Assembly (NCBI GenBank): GCA_019925795.1
Contig: CM034313.1
Coordinates: 25,966,932 to 26,030,931, forward strand
Length of the DNA stretch: 64,000 nucleotides
Direction: 5' to 3'
Origin: Dendrobium chrysotoxum
Taxonomy: Eukaryota; Streptophyta; Magnoliopsida; Asparagales; Orchidaceae
Shown here: one piece after another, positions 33,677 to 46,506 of the stretch
Layout: every line of letters starts with the position of its first letter
How positions within the stretch are numbered: position 1 is the first letter of the stretch
Notes under the pieces: model-generated
Told to the model about the DNA's origin: nothing
Databases searched by the model: none
The model's input: only the letters and a program-made list of their open reading frames with translations
Position numbers and translations under genes: made by a program

Positions 33677-34559
33677 TTGTCAATGACATTTATTATTATT
33701 TATTCATATTTTGTAATTTCAACTTTTGTATCTGATTCAACGCTTGGGAAACTTGCGCATGTAAGATGGCCCAGCACGAAGCACATGCACTCATTAAATC
33801 ACAAATCAACTCGCTCCCAAACTCCATATATGGTCCTTGAATACATGTTCCCAGAACAAGATGCCATCAACCATCAACATCAAACCGCCTAGCCATCAAC
33901 AACAATATTCAAAAATTCATATAAACAAAATCAACTAATGAAATATTAAATTTTTATAATTAAAATGATCAGAATTAACCATTTTACACTATACTAAAAA
34001 TTAAATGATAAAGATTTATAATACTCATTAAAAATATGTTTTACTTCATAACTTTTTATAGAAATACCAAAATTGAAATAAAAATTAGGACATTGGGAGC
34101 CTAACTCGAGTAGAGCAAATTTCCTAACTTGCCCAACGGATGAAATTCACACCACAGTCTCAGAACTCTCCTTCTCTTCTCTCTCCTCTTCTCCTTCTTT
34201 CATTCTCTGACAAGTTGTTGTGGGTATTGGATGGTATGAATTAGATTTAGATATTATATATAAAAATAGATTTTAATGGTCAGCATCGTGGCGCTCTAAC
34301 TCATAGTGCCATAATGCTCAACCAAAATATTCTAATCTCTCTCAAATGCTTCACATAGAGAACTAAGTGCCCCAACACTCATTTCCAATGCCACGATGCT
34401 CCCTGAAATCTTATCCAAAAACAGAGTGGGCAGCGTCGCAGTGCTGCTCAAAGCACTTGACCTCCGATATTTTCTTCTCCTTACTTTTATTTCTAAATTT
34501 ATATAGACTTAAAATAACTTAAATTTTCAAATAGAATCATAACAAATTAAAATTTGTGC
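33677..34559. other. Intron sequence between hAT and Tekay element
   Basis: No coding region. 34260-34470 is a tract with gcgctc/agtgcc/cgatgctc words similar in style to 50010-50290 and 56370-56820. 33677 onwards probably continues the Tat-related sequence that the hAT interrupted. Confidence 0.4.
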
Positions 34560-37500
34560 CAGATCAAGTCAAGTTAACCAAGTCCTAGAATAATGGTTAT
34601 TAAATGCTACCCTGCTTACAAAAAATATCATTCTAAACATTTTAACAAAAGTCAGTACTTAAAACAAATTTGGATATAGCTGCCTTATCTCAACTTCTTT
34701 CTTCCAAGTAGTTTCTCAATCTGACTTATTCTTCCATTTGACCTTAATATTAGAATTTGTTTATTTCTTAACTGTTTCACATTATACACCAAAATAAGTT
34801 CAAGTGTTTCTTATAGGTCAGATTGGGCTGCACATCTACCTCATCTTCAGAGATTTTCTGATACAAATAAATACTGAGTTCCTTAACACCAACACATGAA
34901 ATGCATCATGTATATCTGACATATGATCAAGAAGAGAAAATTTATAAGCAGATACTTACTGTCTTTCCCAAATCTACTAACTCATTTCATTAGACAAACT
35001 TTTAGAAAAACAAAATCTCTAATTTAAAATTCAATAGTCCAATACTTAAACTCATAGTACTTCTTTTGTCTGTCTTGAACTACTTTCAGTCTCTTACGAA
35101 TCAATCTGATCTTCGCTTTAGCATTGTCAACCAACTTGAAACCCATCAATCTTATTTCTCCCACTTCTATCTAGGCTAACAGTATTCTACATGTCCTTCC
35201 ATTCAAAGTTTTATATGGAATCATACCGACACTTACCTTAAAACTATTGTTATATGCAAATTTAATCAAAGGAATATGATCCTCCCAGGTTGCTCTAAAA
35301 TCTATAATACATAGCCTCAACAGATCTTCCAAAATTTGAATAACCTGTTCAAACAGTCCATTTGTCTAGGGGTAAAGGTCGTATTGAAATTCAATTTCGT
35401 CCTCAAACCTTCTTAAATACCCTTCAAGAACCCCGATAAAAAATAGTAATCTTTGGAACTCCATTCAACCTAACAATATCTTTCACGTACAACTAAGCCA
35501 AGTTATCAACAGAATATATTCATCTCATGGAAGAAAATGAGCTGAGTTGATCCATCGATCTATGATCACCCACAAAGCATCATGTCGTTTTCTACATCTT
35601 AGAAACCCATAACAAAATCCATTGTAATCTCTTCCCATTTATAATCTGGAATATACAAGGGTTATAATAAACCACTGGGTCTTTGATGCTCGACTTTCAT
35701 TATCAGGCGGGTCTCACACCTAGAGATAAATTCTACTATATCTCTCATCAATCCAGGCTACTAGAACATAAGTTTTAAATCAGAGTACATTTTGTTGCTG
35801 CCTGGATGAATCGTATATCTTGAATAATGAGCTTCATACAAAATATCTTTTCTCAAATCATTGCTACCTAGAACACACAATCTATGACCATAGAATACAA
35901 AACCCTAATCATTCACTTCTAACTCCGGTCATTTCCCGGAATAAATCTGATTCATCAATTTCATGTATTATTCATCATTCTTCTGAACTTCATTAATTCT
36001 CTCTTGCAGTGAAGGTTGTACAATTAATTGATAAATAATTCTTTTCTTTACTTCAGATAGGACATATCACTTCCAATCCTAAACTTTCCATTTCTCAAAT
36101 TAGGCTTGCTCATAAGTAATTAGACTGGACGGTAACTCCACTTGCTTTCCTTCTCAGATCATCTATAACCACATTTTTCATTCCGAGCTAATAGATAATA
36201 TCCGGATCATAATCCTTATTTAGTTTCAACCACCTTTTTTGCCTCAAATTTAGCTCTTTCTGAGTGAATATATATTTCAAACTTTTATGATTGGTATAGA
36301 TCTCATACCTTACACTATACAAATAATGCCTCTAAATCTTCAATATAAACATGATCGCTGCCAACTCCAGATCATAAGTAAAATAATTCTTCTCAAGTAG
36401 CTTCAACTGTCTGGAAACATATGCAACCATCTTCCTATTCTGCTGCAGTACGTAACCCAGGCTTTTTAAGGAATCATCACTATACTTGAAATCCCTCAAT
36501 CCCTAACAAAATAGTTAGTACGAGGGTTGACACTAGACACTTTCAACTTCTAGAAGCTAAATTCACAATATGATGTCCAGTTTCTGTGTAAATCTTATCA
36601 AATGAATCACAATTTGCAAAAAACCTTTATTAAATTTCCTGTAATAATCTGTCATGCTGAGAAAACTATGAGCCTCTATCATGTTGGCCTTGGCCAATTT
36701 AACATAGCTTGCTAAGGATCCACATAAATTCTTTTCTTACTTACAATATAGTCCAAATATGCCACCAACTTTAATCAGAACTCATATTTAGAGAATTTAG
36801 CATATAACTTATGTTGCTTTAAGATATCCAAAATCAACCTCAGATACCTTGCATGATTATCTTCTTGCTTTGAATACACTAGAATATCATCAATGAAGAC
36901 AATAATGAACTGATCTAAATATTCCTTGGACAACCGGTTTATCAGATCCATAAATACAACTGATGCATTCGTAATTCTAAATGGTATCACCAGAAATTCA
37001 TACTGCCCATATCTGACACTAAAAGTTGTATTCTCTACATCTCCAATCCTCACCCACTACCGGAGATAATCTAACCTCAAATCAATATTACAGAACAAAA
37101 TTGCACCTGCAACTTCTAATTGGTCAAACAAATCATAAATCTTGGCAATGGATACTTGTTCTTCATAGTCACCTTCTTCAACTCTCTATAATCAATACAT
37201 ATCCTCAAAGATCTATTCTTCTTATTCACAAACAATATAAGAGCTCCCTACGAAGATCCACTAGGTTGGTAAAACTTCTATAACAATTCCTGTAATTAAA
37301 CTTTTAATTCATGCAATTCTCTTGGTGCCATTCTATAAGGAGTAGACTCACCAACTTCTCTTAGAAGACATCAGAAAATTCTCTCACTATTGAAACGTTC
37401 TTAATACCCTTTACAGATTTATTTAGGTTTTTCACAAAAACAAGCAATACAGGACTTTTCTTCCTCCAAGACTTATCAACTTATAATGTAGATATAAAAA

Positions 37501-39250
37501 ATAAATAAAACCTCTAGCACCTTGGAAATGAAACACTTCCTCTTTGTCACACAAAACCACCATCTTATTACTACAGTTAATCTGAGCTTCATATTTACTA
37601 ACCAATCTATACCCAATCACATCAAATTCATATAATGCAACACATTCATATCAGAATCTAACTTCCTATTTGCAATTTCAATCTCACATCTATAAACTTG
37701 ACTAAAACCTAAAAAGTCTTCGAAAGGTAACAAAACAGATAAATTAGACCATGGACTAAACCCAAGTAATTTAGAACATGCTTAAATAGATAAGTGTGAC
37801 TCGCTCTAAAATCTAATAAAATACAATAAAACAATGTAGAAATAAAAGTCCGTACCTATCATCACGTCCGATGCCTCCTTGGCCTCCTGCTGGGTCAAGT
37901 TATAAACTTTGGGCTAGACAGCAACAAAACTAACTATAGCATTGAACTCTCTCTAAGCTCCTATTGATCCTTTGGGTTGTCTGCCACCAAACTTGCTACC
38001 ACTAAGAGTTGATGACCCTTCACTAATAATTTTGGCTTGGACGACCACCGATTGTATATGACTTCCTCTAGCCTCAAATCTACTTTCCAATGCCCTTTGT
38101 GGACAGTAAGTCAGCTTGTGACCAAACTGGCCAAACCTAAAACACAATCTCGTGAACAAATAGCATTAACTTGTATGCTTCCTCCCATAAATCCACATAT
38201 TAGGGTACTATTAACTGCCACAAATCCACCTACACTCCCTGATACCACAGGTCCTCCCCTCCTAGGATCACTACTTTCAAACCTGGACTTTTTTCTGCTA
38301 CACCACGTTTAGATGGTTCTCCACCAAACATTTTTTTCTATTGGCATCCCATCTCTGCTGAGTGGACATGAAATCATTCTCCATCAACCGCGCTCTCTCC
38401 ACAAATTCAGAGAAATCTCTAATATGAAATGAAACTAGGGGATGCCTCAAACTATCTCTCAAGACCCGCGAAGAGTGGTAACACTTCTCTTCAAGAGTAC
38501 TGACTAGCTGGGCAGCATATATGGCAAGGGCTGTAACTCTATCTTATACTACATCACTGTCTTACTCCCCTGTACTAGTCTCAAGAATAACTCCAGCATC
38601 TGCTACGTGGTAGATAATGGTACAAACCAACTTCTAAAAATTTTGGTAAACTTTTCTCAAGAGATCTCCATGTTAGATCTATCGTAGAATTTCTTTCTCT
38701 GCTGGCCTACCCACTAGCGTTCTACCTCTCCATGCAACATAAACACAACTAATAGAACCTTTCTTCCTTTAAGACATCACATACTATTAAAAGACTTCTC
38801 CAATCTTATTAGCTAATCCTCAACTGTCTTAGGCTGAACTGCTCCCTAAAATCGACGAGGATTTAATCTTAAAAATAACTGCAAATGCATATCTACCATC
38901 TCTCACTTGATTCCCATCATTTTACTTTAAACCACACCCATAAACTGAACCACTAAGCCAACAAATTGCATCATTTGAGTCAGAAGTCATCGCCCCCACT
39001 ATATTTTGAACTGTAGAAGCCTGATTGGAGCCCTATACATTAGCATCTTCTTGATCTTAGGGGTTCATGATGTAGTGACACTTCTATCTAGAATAAGAAT
39101 AAGGAGGGTTCAATTATAGGCTTGTATAATACATATTCAGATAGAAAATAATACTAGACTACCCCCTCAATTCCTTCCCTATATTTGTGAATCATTTTCT
39201 ACAGCTCTGGTTACGATCCAATTATTTCAAACTGTTGCTCTAAAACCACT
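34560..39250 (-). pseudogene. Tekay/Del-type Gypsy polyprotein (gag to chromodomain), degenerate
   Basis: On the minus strand, gag lies at about 39050-38000 with a knuckle-like CFRFGQFGHKLTYC, where the second Cys reads Phe. A protease region follows, then RT at 37053-36775, including YGQYEFLVIPFRITNA and an intact FIDDILVYSK site. RNase H (VAYVSRQLKLLEKNY, TNHKSLKYIFTQKELNL) lies at about 36420-36240. Integrase is at about 35900-35000 (HPGSNKMYSDLK, EFAYNNSFKVSIGM). A chromodomain-like IKVKWKN...ETTWKKE...YPNLF lies near 34750-34680. Many stops; element order and chromodomain place it in the Tekay/Del clade. Confidence 0.82.
39237..39248 (-). other. Primer binding site of the Tekay-like element, two mismatches
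   Basis: The minus strand reads TGGTTTTAGAGC versus the TGGTATCAGAGC consensus. It sits right after the LTR end GGGGTGTAATA, the usual Tekay arrangement. Confidence 0.6.
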
Positions 39251-39251
39251 C

Positions 39252-40420
39252 TATTACACCCCATAATTTAATTGAAGAATTAAATCCTAAACCTAATTAT
39301 CTCAATTACAACACAACACATACTAAAGCTGACTAAATAATCTAAAGCCAAATAACATAGAAAATCAACTAAATTTCATTCCCAAAATAATTATATAAAG
39401 ATAATCTAGTCCAAATTCATTATATATATCAAAATATAATTACTGGATTACAAAAGTACCAAACGATCCTAATCTTCTTGTCTTCTACTTGACCGAACTT
39501 TTTCCTTTTATAAAATTTTATAAACAAAAGTGAAATACACATACTCAATAACCCAATTCCTATCACAAATATCAATGCCCATATTTATAATGTATAAATA
39601 ACAGCTTTAAACATTAAATTCAAATGAACCAGAAATAACTTACCTTTTTAGAAAAACATAAACAAAAAAAAATTGTTAAATCAGTGAATGTATTAGAGTT
39701 TAACTTTTCCATTTATATATACTTTTTTGGTTGACAGAACATATACTTTTATTTACACTTTCACAGAAGTATATGAGTGTACTTATACAGAGGTTTCAGA
39801 GTACTTATACGGAGGTGTTAGAGTGTGATTATTAGTAGAATGTTCTTTACATTTAAATATTAATTCATTTAACTGAAAATGCAATATATGGATCATGATA
39901 TGCATCTCTCGATGTCTACTTATAACTTCAGTTCCCTTTATGCCTCTAAGGTTGAAGACCAACTAGATTTCGCTTATAACTTCACTTTCACTTATAACTC
40001 TCATAAACCTCCCACACCTGTATAAAATAAATGAAGCTAGAAATAACTTCCCACATCCATATAAAGTAGATGGGCCAGAATCAGAATAAAAACAAAACAA
40101 AAAGTCAAGCCCATCTAACAAAACTTGTAGTGTACTGTTGGTAGAATTTAATCAACATCCTCAACTAATTGAGATATTTTGTGATCGAACACGATATAGA
40201 AAATAACATATTATCCCAAAAAAATATTATTTCATAATAGACTCAATAACAAAATTCATAATTTGTGTTTTAACAGAGATTTTCTCCTATTTCATATTTG
40301 TTTAAATAGGGTTTATTTTATTTTGGGATACAGATGCACCATAGAGCAAGTCTATATGGTTAATTACATCTCAAATATTTCTTATTTGAGATTATTTTTT
40401 ATTAAACTAATGGTTTCTTT
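39252..40420 (-). repeat. 5' LTR of the Tekay-like element (outer end uncertain)
   Basis: Its inner edge is a minus-strand ...TATGGGGTGTAATA next to the primer site, matching the common GGGTGTTACA ending with small changes. Internal words such as aggtgtgggaggttta and gttataagtgaaag are typical of this LTR class. The outer boundary was not resolved, and no 3' LTR could be found near 34000-34560. Confidence 0.5.
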
Positions 40421-43400
40421 GTAGTTATCAAAACATTGGCTAATCTTTCATTTTTTTAATTTGAGAAATTTTTGTTTAGAGATTTAGTCTTTGAAAATTT
40501 CAAAGGATATATGATCAACTTTAAATAAAATTTTAGGAATGAAAGTCAAAGAATAGAAAATATAAGAGCACTTGATTCTGAGAAATTCAACGGTGCTCAC
40601 ACTATTCTATGTTGAGCTTTACATTTTAAAATTAAATTTTTGTTTTAGTTGACCAATTTGATTTAGAAAGTTTAGGCTTATATTCCAACAACAGAGGTTG
40701 AAGAAAATGCTCGAAATGTGAGGGCTTCTAAGATGACTGGAGTCAACCTCGGCCTCGGATCCTAGATCTAAGGTGAGGACGACTATGGGGCAGTGCTCGA
40801 ACTTAAGTCTAATGAGATGCAAGGGACTTCTAAACCTACACCTCATATGAGGCAAAAGTCAACCCAACCTTAGGACTTATAACCCTGCCTGGAAAGAGCT
40901 GCCAGCTAATCCACTTACACGCTTCTAGAATCATTAAGTCTGGTCTCAATGCATATGATGATTAGGGAAACTGTTTTGATTTAAAAGATAAGACTTACAA
41001 TTTAGCTTTTAGGTCAATATGTTTGACCATATGAACATGAAAATACTAACTCACTGAATACAGATTTTTGTTGAAAGATCCAAAGCTTTGAAACTAAGGG
41101 ATTGGAGAATTCTCTTTTAACTTTGGAGCTAAGGAGACTAGAAATTTCCAACAATTTTGAGGTTGAGAGAAATAGGGAAGACCTATAGCTTTTGGGCAAA
41201 GGTTAGGAGATTTTCTAGGACTTTTGGAGCCCATAGAAAAGAGAAATGACTTGTAGCTTTATGGCTACAAATCAGGAAGCAATCATTGAATTTTGTATTT
41301 AATGATGCAAGATTATCTACCTGATTTGAGTTAGACAAATATGAGTGTGTGACATGTAGATTTGAATTACAAATCATAAGGAGTTCTTTGAACTTTTGGG
41401 TGTCCAAAGAGAGATATTCATTCATCCAACTTGGGTTAATGAGAATGAAATGAAGATAAAATTTGGATTTCTATGTTTGAGAGCAAGATGATCCACCAAT
41501 TAATTTTGGCTCAATGTATGAGTTGGTTGGGCTTAGATTTTATTCCTAAGGTTTGCTAAAGCTCTCCTAAACTCTCCAAAAGTCATTTGGAAACTTTTAT
41601 ATGAGTTTAGGAAAGACACTAAGCAAAGAGATTAGATGATTTCCTATGGCTTTTAGGTCAAGGAAAATATGGGATTTTCTATAATTTTTTGCTTAACAGA
41701 AAATAGGAGGGGAAATGCAACTTAGGGGGTTGCAAATTAGGGAAAATTCTTTTAGCTTTTCGTGTTCAAAGAGGAATGTTCATTTGCTTAATTTGAGCTA
41801 AGAAAATGAAGGAAACTAGGATTTGGGTCCTATGTCTAAGAGATCAATTGTTGATTTTAGATTCAACAATTGGACTAGAAGAACTTAAGATTTGATCTTA
41901 AAGTCCAATGATTCATATAATAAAATATTTGGAGCCTTGGGGAGGCTCTAAAATGTCACACATGAGAGAAAATGACAATTAAAAATAGAGCTCCCTATTT
42001 GTATTGAATATTTTAGACTCATTTGAATAGGAGAGATTCATTTGAATAGCTTAAATAGATTTTAAAGATTAATTTTGTGATGATCTAAGAGGAATCTAGA
42101 AGCATGCATGACATGGGTTATCACTTTAGGAGATTATCAAATGCTTAAATTGTTTGTCATTGCCCTCAACCAACCAACTAGCAAATTGCATCAATCATGC
42201 TTATAGATAATTTCAATGTGTGGTGGGGTATAATTTGTAGGCCTTTGAAAGTCATAAAATACTCTACCTTTATTTTTACAAGCACTTACAAATTTAATAA
42301 ACATGTTGTGAATTTGCAAATTTTGGATATGCAGCAATCTTAGTAAGTGACCCATAATATACATTCCTTAAGGGTTTGAGTGATGCAATATATCCATAGA
42401 AACTAATTTGATTAAGTGTGCAGTCATTTGGATTGGAATTATCCACCACTTGTTTCAGCTCTCTAAATTTGGAGAAACATCAAAAGTGATTTTAATCAAT
42501 CTACTCGTCATGGGATTTGAAACATGAATATGAATGTTCATGAAAGACCCCACTACTTGCTTGTAAATTTTTTAAATAAATTAAAACACATTCTTGAATA
42601 TTTAGCAAATTTAAAGAAAATCACAAATGTTAAGCAATACAAGCCTCCTACATCTTTAAGTTAATTTTGTCATAACTTGTGATTTACTAAGAAAGTGATG
42701 TGTGGTATATAATGTGAAACATATGTGTCGTCACTCTAGTTGTGATCAAGTGACAACACCTAGCCTAAGGTTTGATCATAGGTGAAAGTTTGGAATGCAA
42801 TACGAATAAACTTTCATGCTTTTGAAAGGTGTTGGACACCAATCCAACGACCATCCACTATGGGCTCTCGCATAAGAGCAACCCATGAAAAATCACCAAA
42901 TTTTCACAGGTATGTAGAGTGGACAGCGAACATGTGAGTTATTTTGGGCATTAGAAAATAAAAAATGCGGGGTTTCAAGGGTCCTAAGGGTTTCAATCAT
43001 ATTTTATTTAGCTTTAAAAAAAGTAGAGGGAAAAAACTTTCTATTTTAAGCTTACACTCGAACTTGTTTAATAAACGAGCTCGAGAAGCTCATGGCTTGA
43101 TAAGCTTGACTCACGAGCTTATTAACGAGTCGAGTTTGAACCGACTCAGCTCACCAACACCCTTCTACTTACATCCCTAATCAATCATTGACCTAGTTTT
43201 CAAAAGTTTTAAATAGGTAAGTAGGAAACAAATATTCTACACAATCTCTATCATGGTGGCATTACAATTTCTTCAACTTGTGAGCATATACTTTGCTAGC
43301 AAGTTTATAATGAGCCAAACTTCAAATTTAAAAGGGAGAACTTATAGACCTAATGTAATATGTGCATTATACAAGAAGGGTAATATATCATGATTTGATT

Positions 43401-44722
43401 ACTTCCCGCATCAATTATTGCATAAGCTAAATTCAAGCACTAAAAAGTATGACCAGAATAGATATTAGCATGGAACGGATAACACATTGAAAACATTCAG
43501 ACCAATCCGTTTAAAACATCAAGGAAGCTATGTAGAAAACAATAGGGAGTCAGTGATAACGAACAAGATAAATCCACATATGAAAACGACAAAATAGCAT
43601 TTCCCGGGAATAGAGATAAAATTAACATTCCAAAGAGAAATATTGGAATAATAATAATCCGACTGACGTTAATTCATTGAACGGACAGTTGACTTCAAAT
43701 CATCAATCCCACTAACTAGTTCTAGGGATCGAATTCATAAACAATTAAAAGTTTGAGAGAACCAGCTGATTAGTTGGTACAAACGAGCAGCTTTGGGATC
43801 TTCCTTCTATCGTTCGCTTTTCACCGAGGAAAGCACTGGGCCATTCTGGGAATTAAAATAGAACAAGAAAAGAGAAAATCATGGTCTTCTTAGTGTAGCT
43901 AAGGCGCCATCTCCATATGTAAGTCAACCTTATGTAGTTTGCATAATTTCACATGGAAACAGGAAAAAATAATTATATGGCCAATCTATGGCTACAGTTA
44001 TCATATAATTCTAAGGTGTCATCTCGTTATCTGGTATTTCTCAGAATCTCAGATTCTCCAAGGAATTAATCTCAGATATACCATCTGATATAAATGAAAT
44101 TTAAAAAAAGAAAAAGTTCAGATGGACGCCTCCTGTATTCAAAATGGTGCGTACTCTTTAAAATCTAACCAGTATTCGTTTATAAACTTTGATAGATGAG
44201 ACAAGTCAGCAAGACTAAAGTGGTTTCTCGAACTACTCACTTACCATACAGTATTTATATCAATTGAGACCAATTATGCGTAAGACTATGTCTCCACGTA
44301 AGCATATATGTATGAATGACTACCTTACTTTTTGCAATTGTGCTAGCATATATAGATGGATACTCCCGTATATTTATACATGGGTATGCATATATTTGTA
44401 AAAATATATTAATGACCATATCTATAGAAATATTGTTCATCCAAGACTAATTGCATTTCCATCTCCAAATTCTATCAAACATACATTTAGCAGGTCCACG
44501 CTTCTAACTTTATAAAATGTGTAGTAAATCAATATTTTTACTGTTAGAATCACTTGAAAATGAATAAAAAGCAGAACACGAGGCCTTCTTTTGCTTTTAA
44601 TTTAGATAACAGTGGTTGGTCTCGAGTAAAAGTATGCTGCGAGACAATACCTCATTATGTCCCTCTCATTTTAGAATGCTAATAACGAAAATAAGTTGTG
44701 AAAGAGCCTTATAGTTCTATAC
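40421..44722. other. Intron sequence without recognisable genes
   Basis: AT-rich, with no element domains. 41000-41900 shows loosely repeated aggagatt/ttttaggtcaa phrases. A 100-bp segment at 43060-43165 is rich in inverted gagctcg/cgagctt words and resembles a small MITE-like insertion, without clear ends. Confidence 0.5.
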
Positions 44723-44945
44723 CTTGAAGGTAGTTATTAATCTAGGTTGGGCATTACTAAGCATCCCAATTTCTGAAGACCAGGTGTCTCCATTGCAACA
44801 AGCATAGTGTCCAATAACGCCACCAATTAGGCCAGTTAAAAGGGTTGAATCTTTTGTGTCTAAGCACCTGTCCTTGCCCCCAGTATTCATAGCAATTAGC
44901 ACAACCAAAATGGTCGCCAGGGCACTATTAGCCAAAACCTGCAAC
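44723..44945 (-). CDS. DUF92/TMEM19 family protein (PGR-like), internal exon
   Basis: Encodes LQVLANSALATI, a membrane span, then CLDTKDST, GGVIGHYACCNGDTWSSEIG and PRLITTFK. The GDTWSSE motif is the strongest DUF92 signature. The donor is TTCAAG|GTATAG. For the acceptor, two AGs 7 nt apart are possible. Using the one at 44946-44947 gives an exon of 223 nt that keeps Leu-Gln, as in W-I/L-Q-V-L-A-N of homologues, and predicts an upstream exon ending in the first two bases of a Trp codon. The alternative gives 216 nt (44723-44938). The upstream exons (about 90 residues) were searched for up to 64000 and not found. Confidence 0.93.
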
Positions 44946-45640
44946 CTGTAGATAAGCATGAGACAAAACCCTCATGGTTAAAGCAGTAAGATAAAATAGT
45001 CAATTTTAAAATTATCATTTACGTATTTCTTCCTGTTAGATTGTAAATTAATCAAGATCTCAAAATTGACCAAGTAGTTAGCTTAGAACAGTTCAATGAT
45101 ACATCCAGCTTTGAAAAAAAAAAAAAAATCAAGCAGCCTAATTAGTTTGTGTCAAATTTCAACATTAACTTCCAAGACAAAGTACCCACCGCACATCTTT
45201 ATAATATTATGCACAATTTATTCTTAAAACAACAACCCAGTATGTATAACCTTAGTAAATAGAGATCCATGCTTTTCTCTAGGCGGTCACAATTTATCTT
45301 TTTCATTCTTCAATCCTAAAGATTTTCATCCCAGTCCTATCCAACATAAAACACGCATTTCAAAAAAGCACAGCATAACTTACTAATGACATTACAGTTT
45401 CAGCTAGATCCAACATACAATTTTAAGTCGAACAACTTTCAATAGTTTCACAATCACCACACCTAGCTTTGAATTACAAACATAATTTATTAAGAGCACG
45501 AACAACCAATGGACTTCGTAACAGATTTTAAATAAAATATACGGTGCCCATCCATGGCAGCATAAATTAGTAAACAATGTCAAGGAGCTAAGATAGGATT
45601 ATCTTGTACATCCATACATGTTTGCGTAAGTCACTCGCAA
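44946..45640 (-). other. Start of the upstream intron of the DUF92 gene
   Basis: No exon of the expected N-terminal region (ending near a Trp codon) is visible here or further right, so this intron extends past the window. An A15 run lies at 45114-45128. Confidence 0.6.
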
Positions 45641-46500
45641 GTATCTAAATAGTTTGCCCAAGAGATGCAAATATAAGGGATACTCATGCCTAAAGCAACA
45701 CGTGCCCAAAGAAAATCTCACCCCAAGGGATAATCATTGAACCTAGCCTATGAGAAAGCAAATATTTGTCCCAGTGAAGCTCACAGCACATAAGCTTGCC
45801 CTTAGAGGATCAGATCAAGGATGCGCTTCTGATGAGTTTTTCTAGAGGACTCACCCCAACCGATTTTCACCCTAAGGCATTCCCCAGGAGGATTCACCCC
45901 TCTTAGCAAATTTTCTCAACTAAGTCATCCACCTTCCGTGGATGTCTCAGGCTAAGCTATAGAAAACACATACTTATGGAGCACACTATCATGGCTCCGA
46001 CCACTATATTTGCCTTTGGCTCATAGTTATGTTTGTCCAGAAGACTTATCGCTCACATAGAGGGACTCGCTTTAGATACTCGCTCCTGAATACTTGCCCA
46101 AGACACTCACCCCCGAGAACTTGCCCAAGACAACCGCCTTGAGAATTTGCCAAAGGTACTCACAGGGGGCTTCCTCAAGCCATGTCATGGGAAAAGAACC
46201 ACATTTGCAACTTTTAGCCTAGCCCACATGTCTGTGTCAATTTGTTTATATCATATCATATATTACTTTTCTATTTTTTTCTAAATACAGCCTTTCTTGT
46301 AGCTCGTTTAACACTATAAATAAGGGGTTAAGAAGCATATTTTGGACTTCAGGCTATTTTTATTATTTATAAAAAATCAATTAATCTCTTATTTACACTC
46401 CATACTCCTTGATTCCCTCTCTTCATTCTCTTGCTCTAAACTCCTAAAACTTTTAGTAGATTAGGTGTAACCCATGAACAAATTCGTATCCAACATCCTC
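45641..46500 (+). repeat. Probable 5' LTR of a second Tat element
   Basis: Rich in actcgc and ttgcccaag words. A TATA box ctataaataagg lies near 46313, followed by a transcribed leader to about 46497 (ccaaca). The start was not resolved, and the usual TGGCGCC primer site after the end is not recognisable. Confidence 0.45.
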
Positions 46501-46506
46501 TAAGGT

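Larger units (their letters stand above)
19294..44722 (-). other. Giant 25.4-kb intron of the DUF92 gene
   Basis: Bounded by a donor TTCAAG|GTATAG at 44722-44721 and an acceptor GATCAG at 19295-19294 (minus strand). The flanking exons join in phase 0 to give ITTFK-KVRKG, matching the family. The intron holds a composite Gypsy, a SINE-like unit, LINE remains, a Tat Gypsy with a nested hAT, and a Tekay Gypsy. It is inferred from exon homology; transcript evidence would confirm it. Confidence 0.85.
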
